64,000 nucleotides of DNA, from positions 248,001 to 312,000 of the forward strand of contig CP002190.1 of assembly GCA_000525675.1 (NCBI GenBank). Reading direction: 5' to 3'. The position numbers and the translations under genes are program-made. Below, in pieces: positions 26,505 to 34,792 of this stretch (its first letter is position 1; every line of letters begins with the position of its first letter). Below the pieces are notes generated by a model. It did no database searches, had not been told where the DNA came from, and worked only from the letters and a program-made list of their open reading frames with translations. Origin of the DNA: Bdellovibrio bacteriovorus W (GTDB lineage Bacteria; Bdellovibrionota; Bdellovibrionia; Bdellovibrionales; Bdellovibrionaceae).

Positions 26505-27002
26505 ATGAAAGATAAAAAAATAAACACCAAGGAACTTATTTCTAAAATCGAAAAGATGACGAAGTCCCGTATTGCCAGTCAAGAAGTGGTATCATTGGAT
26601 TCTTTTCGAGAAGCTAAAAAGAAGTTAGATCCCAAAGTTATTTTGGTTATCGAAGACGACGAGACAATGCGTTTGGCCCTTAAAAGAATCCTTGAGTCTG
26701 AAGGTTATATTACTAAGCTTGCTGCCGATGGAACGGAGCTTTCAAGCGTCCTCGACGATCATCCAGTGGATTTGATTTTGATGGATGTGGGCTTACCTTG
26801 GGTGAATGGCTTTGAGCTTGCGCAGCTTCTTAAAGAACATAAAGACCTCAAGAAAATTCCTTTGGTATTCGTTTCAGGCAAGTCTTCAGATGAAGATATG
26901 CGCAGAGCCTTTGAAATTGGTGCCGATGATTATATCAAAAAGCCTTTCGACATCGAAAAGCTTAAGAAGACAGTCGAAACTCTTCTGAAACTCAATACCT
27001 AA
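26505..27002 (+). CDS. Stand-alone response regulator (receiver domain) with basic N-terminal extension
   Basis: 165 residues. Residues 1-42 form a charged extension without a known domain; 43-163 are a complete receiver: acidic pair Asp51-Asp52, phosphoacceptor Asp94 in LILMDVGLP, switch Ser124 in VFVSGK and Lys146 in YIKKPF. No output domain, so it probably acts by protein contact or phosphorelay. It follows trxB by 23 bases and ends at a good terminator. No kinase nearby. Confidence 0.9.
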   Translation: MKDKKINTKELISKIEKMTKSRIASQEVVSLDSFREAKKKLDPKVILVIEDDETMRLALKRILESEGYITKLAADGTELSSVLDDHPVDLILMDVGLPWVNGFELAQLLKEHKDLKKIPLVFVSGKSSDEDMRRAFEIGADDYIKKPFDIEKLKKTVETLLKLNT

Positions 27003-27011
27003 TTAGCTTTT

Positions 27012-27042
27012 AAGAGCGTCTCATTCTGAGGCGCTTTTTTTT
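27012..27042 (+). terminator. Intrinsic terminator after the response regulator
   Basis: AGCGTCTCA / TGAGGCGCT stem (one G-T pair) with a TTC loop and a run of eight T residues. Confidence 0.88.
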
Positions 27043-27113
27043 CCCCTATACCTTGCAATAGTTTTTTCCAGAAAATGTGCCACAAAAGGTCGCCTGTGGT
27101 TAGAATAATATAA

Positions 27114-27857
27114 ATGAAACGTTTTGGTTGGGGCCTACTTTTACTCATTATCGGCTTTGCTTTTGCCTATTTTATTTCAGGTAAATCCCAGTCTGTTCGT
27201 GTTTCATCCATCGACTCAAACTCGCAGACTCAAGGGCATGAGAATCCTAATAGCGCAGCACCTGAATCCCAGTCGCAAGGTGAGCCACCTGTGGTGAGTA
27301 AACTTCCAGCTTCGACAAATATCGCACAAGAATCAGAAGAAGAAGGTTTTCACGGTCGCCGTTTGGATAATATTCCTGAAGTAAAGTCTCGTGGTGTAGC
27401 GCCTAAAAATATCGATAAAAGAGTTCTGCGCAGCTATCGCGCATTTCAAGGAACATCTTGGAAGCTTTGGGTGGGGACTAGAGCTCGCCTCCAAGGAGAG
27501 CAACTTCACGCAAACGCCATTGCCTCAGTTAACGGCTATGATGTTTTTCCATCTAGCAATGCTAAGAATGCAGAGATCCTTTCAGAAGATGATCATCCAG
27601 TCGTTTATGATGAGAGTTCAAAGTTAGCAGGAGTTATCTCTGGTGTTTATATTCTAGAACTTGCTGATAATGTAAATTTAGACGACTTGAGCCTAGAAAA
27701 TGATTTTCAAATTATCGGTCATTTTTCGCGAAGTGTTTTATTGAAGCCTTTGCATATTCCTTTTAATTTTGTCGAAGTGTTTGAAGTCCTTTCGCGGGAC
27801 TCGAATTTTAAATCGGTGCGTATGGAAGTTTTAGGTCGAGACTATGCGAAATTTTAA
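27114..27857 (+). CDS. Exported protein, possible separate propeptide/chaperone of the downstream protease
   Basis: 247 residues. A hydrophobic N-terminal segment (5-22, GWGLLLLIIGFAFAYFI) acts as signal or anchor; 30-90 is Ser/Gln/Pro-rich and disordered. The remainder is globular. Its end, 'FVEVFEVLSRDSNFKSVRMEVLGRD', resembles the last helix and strand of subtilase propeptides, where 'ALARDPNVKSVEPD'-like text precedes the cleavage site. The downstream protease begins inside this gene (14-base overlap) and has almost no space for a propeptide of its own. I therefore suggest it supplies the propeptide in trans. This is inference; no domain is certain. Confidence 0.6.
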   Translation: MKRFGWGLLLLIIGFAFAYFISGKSQSVRVSSIDSNSQTQGHENPNSAAPESQSQGEPPVVSKLPASTNIAQESEEEGFHGRRLDNIPEVKSRGVAPKNIDKRVLRSYRAFQGTSWKLWVGTRARLQGEQLHANAIASVNGYDVFPSSNAKNAEILSEDDHPVVYDESSKLAGVISGVYILELADNVNLDDLSLENDFQIIGHFSRSVLLKPLHIPFNFVEVFEVLSRDSNFKSVRMEVLGRDYAKF

Positions 27858-29544
27858 AGCCAAAGCATATTCCGTTATATTTGTTTTGATCTTAAGCTCC
27901 ATCACAGGGGTCTTCTTTGTAAACTGTGCTGGTGAGGGCTTTGATGCCTTTGAAGAAAAGACGGTGGTGGGTGCAGATCCTCTTGTTCCAATGGCGTGGT
28001 ATTTATTAAATACAGGGCAGGGAACTTTCTCTAAAAATGTCGGAACTCCTGGAAATGATTTGAAGCTAGCGCGAACATGGGAAGCTGGTATTCAAGGTCA
28101 AGGTGTGACGGTGTTAGTTTCGGATGATGGTATTGATCATGCTCATGAGGATCTTAATGGCAATATGAAGACTGGCAATGTTCATTTGAACTTTACATCT
28201 TCAAGTGCGTTTACGCACGCTGCTTCGGCGCTGCCACTTAACGCTGATTCTAATCATGGAACCAATGTCGCAGGACTTATAGGTGCCATTCGCAATAACG
28301 GAAAAGGTATTGCAGGAGTCGCACCGCAGGCAGAAATTATTTCCTCTAATTTTTTGAGCCAAGGATTAACAGAGTCCTCCATGGCTGCACAAGTCTCGGA
28401 GAACGTCGATGTTGTAAATATGAGCTGGGGGTCGCGACAAACTTCGTTGTCGTCGATAATTCCTCTCTTCCTATCCCAAATGCAGAATGGGACTATGAAT
28501 GGAAGAAACGGCCTAGGCAGAATTTACGTTAAATCCTCTGGCAACGAATTCAGTGTGAAGTGTCTTGCAAACCCTAACGAAACTTGTCTTGGCAACGCCA
28601 ACTTTGACGTCGATAACACAACGCCGTTTACAATCATTGTGGCAGCCCTTCAGGCTAGGCCCCTTGCTGCGGGGTATTCTTCTCCAGGAGCGAATGTTTG
28701 GATTTCCGCACCTGGTGGAGAGAATAACGAGAATTATCCGACTATCGTCACGACAGATCGTCTTGGATGTAATGTGGGAACTGCTAATAAAAATTCTAAA
28801 TCCGCGCGCGCTTTTGAAAGAGGGGGCGAGGGAAATACGGATTGCAAGTACACGACACTTTTTGCGGGGACATCAGCCGCGGCACCTTTGGTGTCTGGAG
28901 TTGTGGCCTTACTGTTAGAGGCAAATCCAACGCTGAGCTGGCGTGAAATAAAACATATCTTGGCCACGACAGCGACCAAAGTTCATGAGTCTATCGGCGC
29001 TATCAATCATCCATTGAACATGACATCTCCGATGGGGCATGTCTATGAGCAGGGGTGGATTCGCAATAAAGCTGGTTATGAATTTCATAATTGGTATGGA
29101 TTTGGGCGAGTCAATACCGACGCTGCGGTGGAGATGGCGACGAGTTTTAGCAATCGTTTTGGCCCTCTACGTACGGCGACGGGAACAGGAAATATTCCAA
29201 CACCAGTTGCAATTCCTGACTTTTCAGCAACGGGTGTAACCAATGCAATTTATATCTCTGATAACTTATTGACGGAGGCTGTGCAAATCTCCGTGACCGT
29301 GACTCATCCATTCTTAGGGAACTTGGGTATCGAACTCACTTCTCCGCAAGGCACAAAGAGCATTATTTGGAATGTGAATAATGGCCTTAAGGGAGCTCAG
29401 AATTTATCGCATCGTCAATTCTTAACGAATGCATTCTATGGAGAGCGTTCGCAGGGGAATTGGACTTTAAAGGTGATAGATGGTTCATCGGGGAACACAG
29501 GAACTCTAGATGGTTGGTCGATCATCGTGACAGGGCGAAATTAA
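27844..29544 (+). CDS. Subtilisin/kexin-like serine protease, lipoprotein, with P domain
   Basis: 566 residues. Lipobox ending VFFVNC places the lipidated Cys at 28. Catalytic triad: Asp94 in VSDDGIDHAHEDL, His138 in SNHGTNVAGL, Ser344 in GTSAAAPLVSG; oxyanion Asn234 in SSGNEF. Residues about 455-566 form a proprotein-convertase P domain ('HPFLGNLGIELTSPQGT', 'GNWTLKVIDGS'). The catalytic domain starts at about residue 45, leaving no propeptide, which is unusual for S8 enzymes. Probably anchored in the outer or inner membrane and able to cut prey or self envelope proteins (inference). Ends 2 bases from a convergent gene. Confidence 0.93.
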   Translation: MRNFKAKAYSVIFVLILSSITGVFFVNCAGEGFDAFEEKTVVGADPLVPMAWYLLNTGQGTFSKNVGTPGNDLKLARTWEAGIQGQGVTVLVSDDGIDHAHEDLNGNMKTGNVHLNFTSSSAFTHAASALPLNADSNHGTNVAGLIGAIRNNGKGIAGVAPQAEIISSNFLSQGLTESSMAAQVSENVDVVNMSWGSRQTSLSSIIPLFLSQMQNGTMNGRNGLGRIYVKSSGNEFSVKCLANPNETCLGNANFDVDNTTPFTIIVAALQARPLAAGYSSPGANVWISAPGGENNENYPTIVTTDRLGCNVGTANKNSKSARAFERGGEGNTDCKYTTLFAGTSAAAPLVSGVVALLLEANPTLSWREIKHILATTATKVHESIGAINHPLNMTSPMGHVYEQGWIRNKAGYEFHNWYGFGRVNTDAAVEMATSFSNRFGPLRTATGTGNIPTPVAIPDFSATGVTNAIYISDNLLTEAVQISVTVTHPFLGNLGIELTSPQGTKSIIWNVNNGLKGAQNLSHRQFLTNAFYGERSQGNWTLKVIDGSSGNTGTLDGWSIIVTGRN

Positions 29545-29546
29545 GT

Positions 29547-30398
29547 TTAGCCTGCCGATTTCTTAACTTGTTTTTGATAGGTTACATACGCCTTTAAGAG
29601 GGCATCTAAACGAGCAGTCATAGCCTCGTCTTGTTCAATAAACATTAAGCGTCTTGGATCTGTCATATCGCCAACAATCTTAGCTTTAAAGAGCAGGCGC
29701 GCTTTTGTTTGGTTCGGTTCAAAGGGATTGACCAAGATAAGATCAAATTGAGTATTTAAGAAATCCCGTGGGATTTCTTTTTCCAGCATGGTTCCGCTTA
29801 AAGAAATATTCTGAGAATGTGTTCTAAAGGAACGCGCTTTGGAAACTAAGACGACTTCAATTTTAAAATTATGACGAGGATCTCTTCTTCGATCAGCTCC
29901 GCCATCGTCTTTGCTTTCAGCGCCTTGAGTTTGTGCTTTGAGCTTTTTTTCTTTTTCTTTTTCTATGTTTCGAATGTTCTTAAGATCTAATTCAGCGCCG
30001 TGGAAATCCTTCGAATGGTATCCACCAATCTCTACATGCTTAAGTGGGCCGTCGCCAACGTCCACCTCAGTGTACGCAGAATCAGGCTCAGAAGAATGAT
30101 GGCTGCGAGTAGCAGTCAGAGTGACTTCTTCGCTAGGAGCTTTGTTTTGAGTTCTATCTGTCATTGGTGGAGGCATCGGTTGTGGAGGCTGTGCAAGAAC
30201 AAAATAGTTCTGATCAGAATCTAGAAATTCTCGTATTGAGACCCAAGTATCCCACCCTGGTGTCCAGAGGAAGAATTTAGATGTGTCTTTGGAGGAAATT
30301 GTAAGAAGCGTGACTTGGGCCTGAACCACAGACATTGGCTTGGACTGAGTGTTTGCCTCAGCATCAAAAATGACCCAAATTTTACCACGAGTTTTCAT
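29547..30398 (-). CDS. PilZ-domain protein with GYF-like N-terminal domain
   Basis: 283 residues. Residues 5-70 ('KIWVIFDAEANTQSKPMSV' ... 'FFLWTPGWDTWVSIREF') resemble GYF_2-type domains with the terminal 'W.PGW..W' strand. A disordered, charged linker (about 75-165) follows, including a KEKEKKLKAQ stretch. The C-terminal PilZ domain starts at about 170 with RRDPRHNFK (RxxxR) and contains NISLSG (the [DN]xSxxG motif), so cyclic di-GMP binding is expected. It would be an effector for cyclases such as that at 20424. Partner of the GYF-like part is unknown. Confidence 0.85.
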   Translation of the reverse strand: MKTRGKIWVIFDAEANTQSKPMSVVQAQVTLLTISSKDTSKFFLWTPGWDTWVSIREFLDSDQNYFVLAQPPQPMPPPMTDRTQNKAPSEEVTLTATRSHHSSEPDSAYTEVDVGDGPLKHVEIGGYHSKDFHGAELDLKNIRNIEKEKEKKLKAQTQGAESKDDGGADRRRDPRHNFKIEVVLVSKARSFRTHSQNISLSGTMLEKEIPRDFLNTQFDLILVNPFEPNQTKARLLFKAKIVGDMTDPRRLMFIEQDEAMTARLDALLKAYVTYQKQVKKSAG

Positions 30399-30451
30399 TC
30401 CCCAAAGCTCCCTAACTATAGGAAGCTTATCGGAAATCGGGGACGACTACT

Positions 30452-31420
30452 TTACACTCGGATGCAAGATGCGATGTGATCCTTGGATTTTTCTTCCAAA
30501 GTCGGGACGATAGTCTTGCAATCCTCAATGGCCATAGGGCAGCGCGGGTGGAAGTGGCAGCCAGATGGTGGATTGATTGGAGACGGAACGTCGCCCGTAA
30601 GGATAATACGGTCATCTTTGCGGCGAGGATCTGGAACTGGAATAGCGGACATCAAAGCTTTCGTATACGGATGCTTTGGATTCAGATAAAGCTCTTCAGC
30701 CTCAGCCATTTCCACGATTTTTCCTAAGTACATAACCGCGACTTTAGTCGATACGTGCTCAACGACTTTAAGGTCATGGGCAATAAAGATGTACGTCAGG
30801 CCGAGCTTTGCTTGAAGCTCCATCAAAAGATTGATGACTTGAGCTTGAATCGAAACGTCCAGTGCTGAAACGGGCTCGTCACAGACGATCAACTCAGGGT
30901 TTACAGCCAAGGCGCGAGCAATGCCGACGCGTTGGCGTTGACCACCTGAGAATTCGTGCGGGTAACGATTAAGGTGCTCGTGGCGAAGACCCACAAGATC
31001 AATCAATTCATGAACACGATCACGGCGAGCTTGAGCTGTGGCGCCGAGTCCGTGAATGACAAGAGGTTCTTCTAAAATCGCACCGATAGTCATGCGTGGA
31101 TTTAGAGAAGCAAACGGATCTTGGAAAATGATTTGGATTTTTTTGCGCATTTCGCGCAGCTCTTCACCATTGATATCAGTGATATCCTGACCGTTATAAA
31201 AAATCTTTCCAGAAGTAGTGTCGTGTAAGCGAGTGAGGCAACGACCTAGAGTCGACTTACCACAACCAGATTCACCAACAAGGCCTAAAGTTTCGCCTTT
31301 ATTGATTTCAAAAGAAACGCCTTGAACTGCTTTTACGCTGGCAACTTCACGATTCAGAAGGCCACCGAAAATAGGAAAGCTCTTAGTTAAGTTTTCAACT
31401 TTTAATAAAGGTGTACTCAT
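30452..31420 (-). CDS. Oligopeptide/dipeptide ABC transporter ATPase (OppF/DppF type)
   Basis: 322 residues. Walker [10 protein letters not shown], signature [15 protein letters not shown], Walker B '[14 protein letters not shown]', and C-terminal oligopeptide-type zone '[15 protein letters not shown]' with conserved Cys residues. DppF/OppF-type because it has '[16 protein letters not shown]' and is the second ATPase in the pair. Its start codon overlaps the upstream ATPase stop (TAATG). No permease lies beside the pair; the permeases at 13454-15519 are the only candidates in this window. Confidence 0.94.
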   Translation of the reverse strand: MSTPLLKVENLTKSFPIFGGLLNREVASVKAVQGVSFEINKGETLGLVGESGCGKSTLGRCLTRLHDTTSGKIFYNGQDITDINGEELREMRKKIQIIFQDPFASLNPRMTIGAILEEPLVIHGLGATAQARRDRVHELIDLVGLRHEHLNRYPHEFSGGQRQRVGIARALAVNPELIVCDEPVSALDVSIQAQVINLLMELQAKLGLTYIFIAHDLKVVEHVSTKVAVMYLGKIVEMAEAEELYLNPKHPYTKALMSAIPVPDPRRKDDRIILTGDVPSPINPPSGCHFHPRCPMAIEDCKTIVPTLEEKSKDHIASCIRV

Positions 31421-32412
31421 TAAGCTTTAACCTCATCAGAAAGTGGATGGAAACAAGCAACTTTATGAATGCCGCGAAGGTTTTCAGTGGAAGGATAAGA
31501 CTCTCGGCAATCATTTTGAGCATACGGACAGCGATCCGCAAATCTGCAACCTTTTGGAAGATTGTAAAGACTTGGAACCATCCCTTTGATTGTTTTTAAC
31601 TGCTCTAGCTTCTGTCCAGTTTCAAAGTGCGGAATAGAATCTAGAAGACCACGAGTGTAGGGATGCTTAGGACGGTAGAAGATATCTTCGACAGTGCCGA
31701 ACTCAACCACGCGACCCGCGTACATAACAGCAACTTCTTGGCACATCTCTGCAACAACACCGAGATCATGAGTGATCAAGATCATTCCGGCATTAAAGTC
31801 TTTTTGCAGTTTGCGCATTAAATCTAGAATCTGAGCTTGAATTGTTACGTCCAAAGCCGTTGTTGGCTCATCCGCGATTAAGAGTTCAGGATTGCAGCTA
31901 ATTGCCATGGCAATCATGACTCTTTGGCGCATACCGCCTGAAAGTTGGTGCGGATATTCGTGAAAACGCTTTTCTGGAGCTGGAATTCCCACAAGACGAA
32001 GCATTTCGATCGCCTTTTCGCGAGCTTGATCTTTAGAAAGTTCTTTTTGGTGCAAAAGAATGGCTTCTTCGATCTGGTCGCCAATCGTGTAAACGGGATT
32101 TAGGGAAGTCATAGGCTCTTGGAAAATCATCGCAATTTCGTTTCCACGAATGTTGCGCATCTTATCCTCAGAGTAACCGAGAAGGTTTTCCCCTTTGAAC
32201 ATGATTTTACCAGAGTCAACGTTGCCCGGTTTTTGGATCAAACGCATGACGGAAAGAGAAGTTACGGATTTTCCGCAACCAGATTCCCCAACGATTCCAA
32301 GTGTTTGCCCTTTTTTTACGGAGAAGCTGACGTCATCTACCGCGTAGAAGGTGCCTTCATCTGTCTGAAAACGAGTTTTCAGATTTTGCACATCTAGTAA
32401 AATTTCGCTCAC
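31420..32412 (-). CDS. Oligopeptide/dipeptide ABC transporter ATPase (OppD/DppD type)
   Basis: 330 residues. Walker [10 protein letters not shown], '[20 protein letters not shown]' Q-loop, signature [15 protein letters not shown], Walker B '[14 protein letters not shown]', His switch '[12 protein letters not shown]', and C-terminal Cys motif '[15 protein letters not shown]' typical of OppD/DppD. First gene of the two-ATPase operon. Powers peptide import together with OppF-type partner; permeases are encoded elsewhere. Confidence 0.94.
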   Translation of the reverse strand: MSEILLDVQNLKTRFQTDEGTFYAVDDVSFSVKKGQTLGIVGESGCGKSVTSLSVMRLIQKPGNVDSGKIMFKGENLLGYSEDKMRNIRGNEIAMIFQEPMTSLNPVYTIGDQIEEAILLHQKELSKDQAREKAIEMLRLVGIPAPEKRFHEYPHQLSGGMRQRVMIAMAISCNPELLIADEPTTALDVTIQAQILDLMRKLQKDFNAGMILITHDLGVVAEMCQEVAVMYAGRVVEFGTVEDIFYRPKHPYTRGLLDSIPHFETGQKLEQLKTIKGMVPSLYNLPKGCRFADRCPYAQNDCRESYPSTENLRGIHKVACFHPLSDEVKA

Positions 32413-32518
32413 CGGAGTATTCCTCCCTCATTGTAAAATTCCATCTTATATAGTTCGCGTTGATATGAGGCAAGTCTCCTCATATAACTCTAGCCCTTTT
32501 TCATGCGAGGGCGCGTCA

Positions 32519-33178
32519 TCAAATTTGTCTCAGGTTTTCAATGAGTTGATGAAGCTCATCATAGCCCTGAAGGATGGCCTTGGGTTCGTATTTTTCAAGC
32601 AGAGGAACCGCGGTGTAACCAAAGCCAATAGCAATGGAAGGCACTTTTGCCCTTAAAGCAGAAAGAACGTCGGGAATCCCGTCGCCGATCATAAATGTCG
32701 ACTGCACTGAATGCTGAGCTTTATTCATCATTGTCTCTAAAGGCAGTGGGCTGGGTTTGCGTTCTGCCAGCGTATCTGCGCCATAGATATCGACCCAGTT
32801 AAAGCGGTCAAGGCCCAGATGCTTAATGATGGCTTTTGCCGGTCGTTCATTTTTATTGGTGATAATCCCCATAGGGCCATCATAACTTTCTAAAAAATCA
32901 AACACGCCGTTAAAGACTTTTGTTTTATTAAACATCTCAGCTTCGTAAATTCTTAAAAACTCCATTTCGACTTCTATTACTTCAGCCGGAGGAAGCTGGT
33001 CTTCTCTAAAAAGATCAGCGATGAGTTTTTTAAGTCCTTCACCAATGTGGGAAATAATTACTTCGTCAGACAGAGTCTGTTTTTTGTGATTCATCAAAGT
33101 ACGATTAACAGCAGTGATGATATCTGGAGCTGAGTCGATGAGCGTGCCATCGAGATCAAAAACGAGCAGTGGTTTCAT
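32519..33178 (-). CDS. HAD-family hydrolase, phosphoglycolate phosphatase-like
   Basis: 219 residues from the ATG at 33178, which has an AGAGG ribosome site and puts the catalytic motif VFDLDGTLID near the N-terminus; a 19-residue longer version would overlap the divergent gene's leader. HAD motif II is 'GIITNKNERPA', motif III Lys lies in 'LAERKPSPLPLE', motif IV 'MIGDGIPDVLSA'. The helical cap of Gph type is present. Likely removes phosphate from 2-phosphoglycolate or another small sugar phosphate; substrate not certain. Confidence 0.88.
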   Translation of the reverse strand: MKPLLVFDLDGTLIDSAPDIITAVNRTLMNHKKQTLSDEVIISHIGEGLKKLIADLFREDQLPPAEVIEVEMEFLRIYEAEMFNKTKVFNGVFDFLESYDGPMGIITNKNERPAKAIIKHLGLDRFNWVDIYGADTLAERKPSPLPLETMMNKAQHSVQSTFMIGDGIPDVLSALRAKVPSIAIGFGYTAVPLLEKYEPKAILQGYDELHQLIENLRQI

Positions 33179-33255
33179 GCCCTCTATTTTGCCGTTTTCT
33201 CCAATGGAAAACAATCTTATTAACAACTGTGGCAAAGCATGCGAATGTGAGTTCC

Positions 33256-33915
33256 ATGAGAAGTGTGCATCAAACGGAACAAGATGGTTATATAGACTCT
33301 TTAGCTCCTGTCGAAGGAGAATTGAAGAATCAATCGCGTGAATTTTCTAAAGACTTAGGTCTAGAGAGAATCAGTGTTGTCCGAGCTGAAGCACAACTTA
33401 TTAAGACTTTGATTCAAATTCACGGTGCCAAAAAATTTATTGAGATTGGTACGCTAACGGGACTTTCTGCTCAGTATATTTTGGAAGCTCTTCCCAATGA
33501 TGGAGAGCTATGGACATTGGAAAAAGATCCCAAACATGCAGAGTGTGCAGATAAAGTTTTTTCTCAGATCGAAAAGGGATCAAAAAAAGTCCATCTTGTC
33601 ATAGGGGACGCGCGCGAGAAACTCAAAGAGCTTTCTGCAGCGGGGCCCTTTGATGGAATCTTTATCGATGGTAATAAAGCGGCTTATTTAGATTATCTTC
33701 TCTGGGCAGAGGAAAACTTGCGTTCAGGTGGTCTGGTGCTTGCGGATAATATTTTTTTAAGTGGCGCTGTTTGGGGAGCTGAAACTACGCAAAAGTTTTC
33801 AGAAAAGCAGATTCGCATCATGAATGAGTTCAATGCAAGGCTTGCGGATCCTTCTCGCTACCAGAGCGCTATTGTTCCGACCTATGAAGGTCTTTATATT
33901 GCACTGAAAATTTAG
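33256..33915 (+). CDS. SAM-dependent O-methyltransferase (Methyltransf_3 / COMT type)
   Basis: 219 residues from ATG 33256. I chose this start because the preceding 29 residues of the longer frame are not family-like and overlap the divergent gene. Motifs: 'FIEIGTLTGLSAQYILEALP' SAM site, 'ELWTLEKDPKHAECA', 'PFDGIFIDGNKAAYLDYL' with metal-binding Asp, 'LVLADNIFLSGAVW'. Members methylate hydroxyl groups of catechols or tRNA wobble uridine (TrmR). Substrate is unknown. Ends 9 bases from a convergent gene. Confidence 0.87.
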   Translation: MRSVHQTEQDGYIDSLAPVEGELKNQSREFSKDLGLERISVVRAEAQLIKTLIQIHGAKKFIEIGTLTGLSAQYILEALPNDGELWTLEKDPKHAECADKVFSQIEKGSKKVHLVIGDAREKLKELSAAGPFDGIFIDGNKAAYLDYLLWAEENLRSGGLVLADNIFLSGAVWGAETTQKFSEKQIRIMNEFNARLADPSRYQSAIVPTYEGLYIALKI

Positions 33916-33924
33916 AAACTTCAC

Positions 33925-34722
33925 CTAGGGTGCTGAGTACGCTTCCACTTTCATTTTAAGGGCGTACTCTTTAGAAGCTTCATTTAGAGGGGCAATGTAC
34001 CATTCCCAATCTTTGATTTTCTCAAAACTTGTAAAGTCCACGGCGTATCCACCTCGATAGGTTTCGTTCTCGTCTTTATCTAGATAGATCACTTCACGAT
34101 CAGCATAGATTAGTTTTTTACCTTTGCAGCTTAATAAAGATTTTAAATGCATCTCTGCAAAACGGCGGCAGAGATCATCTTTTTCAGGAAGCTCCAAGGC
34201 AGTTTTGGTTTTCTTTTCAACATGCTCCATGGGAAGCAACGCTAATTGAGACATGATGTTTGCTGAAACAACCAAATCAGCCTCGAAAGAAAAAAGATCT
34301 TCATTCTCTAAAGTCACTGTGAGTTTTTTTAGATCTTCGAGGTCTTTGACTTGATCCAGTTTATCAAGGGCTTTAGAGAGATCCAGAGTGATGAGTTTGA
34401 GGCGTTTATTCTTTTTTGCAATTATGTGATGGCGAAGGGGGTGAATCACGTCTACGAGTACGATTTCTTCAAAGTTCTCTTCTAAAAGATGAAGGGGGAT
34501 TTCATGAAGGTGGGCGCTGCCAAGTATGATGACCTTCTTTTTCTGTGGTAGATTTTTGATGGTCTCTAAGAATAGGTCCTGACAGTTTTTAAGGTGGCTC
34601 AACCAAAAGGAGCGACATCTTTTATAGCGCTGCTGTAGAGCGATGGACTGATAAAGAAAGCCATACTTCTTGGCTAGAGGAGTCGTCGGAGTGAGTAAAA
34701 AGATCAAAGCTTCATAAATCAT
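33925..34722 (-). CDS. Unknown protein with Rossmann/methyltransferase-like core
   Basis: 265 residues. 'KKVIILGSAHLHEIPLHLL' followed by 'EIVLVDVIHPLRHH' at about 80-120 matches the first two strands of a class I methyltransferase-type Rossmann fold, with an acidic residue ending strand 2. 'EADLVVSANIMSQLALLP' would be strand 4. No catalytic motif is recognisable and the glycine loop is poor (LGSAH), so SAM binding is doubtful. The N-terminal 60 residues are basic. It follows dnaE2 by 70 bases on the same strand. Confidence 0.6.
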   Translation of the reverse strand: MIYEALIFLLTPTTPLAKKYGFLYQSIALQQRYKRCRSFWLSHLKNCQDLFLETIKNLPQKKKVIILGSAHLHEIPLHLLEENFEEIVLVDVIHPLRHHIIAKKNKRLKLITLDLSKALDKLDQVKDLEDLKKLTVTLENEDLFSFEADLVVSANIMSQLALLPMEHVEKKTKTALELPEKDDLCRRFAEMHLKSLLSCKGKKLIYADREVIYLDKDENETYRGGYAVDFTSFEKIKDWEWYIAPLNEASKEYALKMKVEAYSAP

Positions 34723-34792
34723 ACTGAGGGTATCTAAGATCAGACGTGTCCTTTTGTCTATTGAAGAATGCAGGCGGGAGGATTTAAGAAGC

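Noticed and set aside
33169-33255. N-terminal extension of the O-methyltransferase
   Set aside because: The 29 residues are not family-like and overlap the divergent HAD gene start; ATG 33256 fits better.
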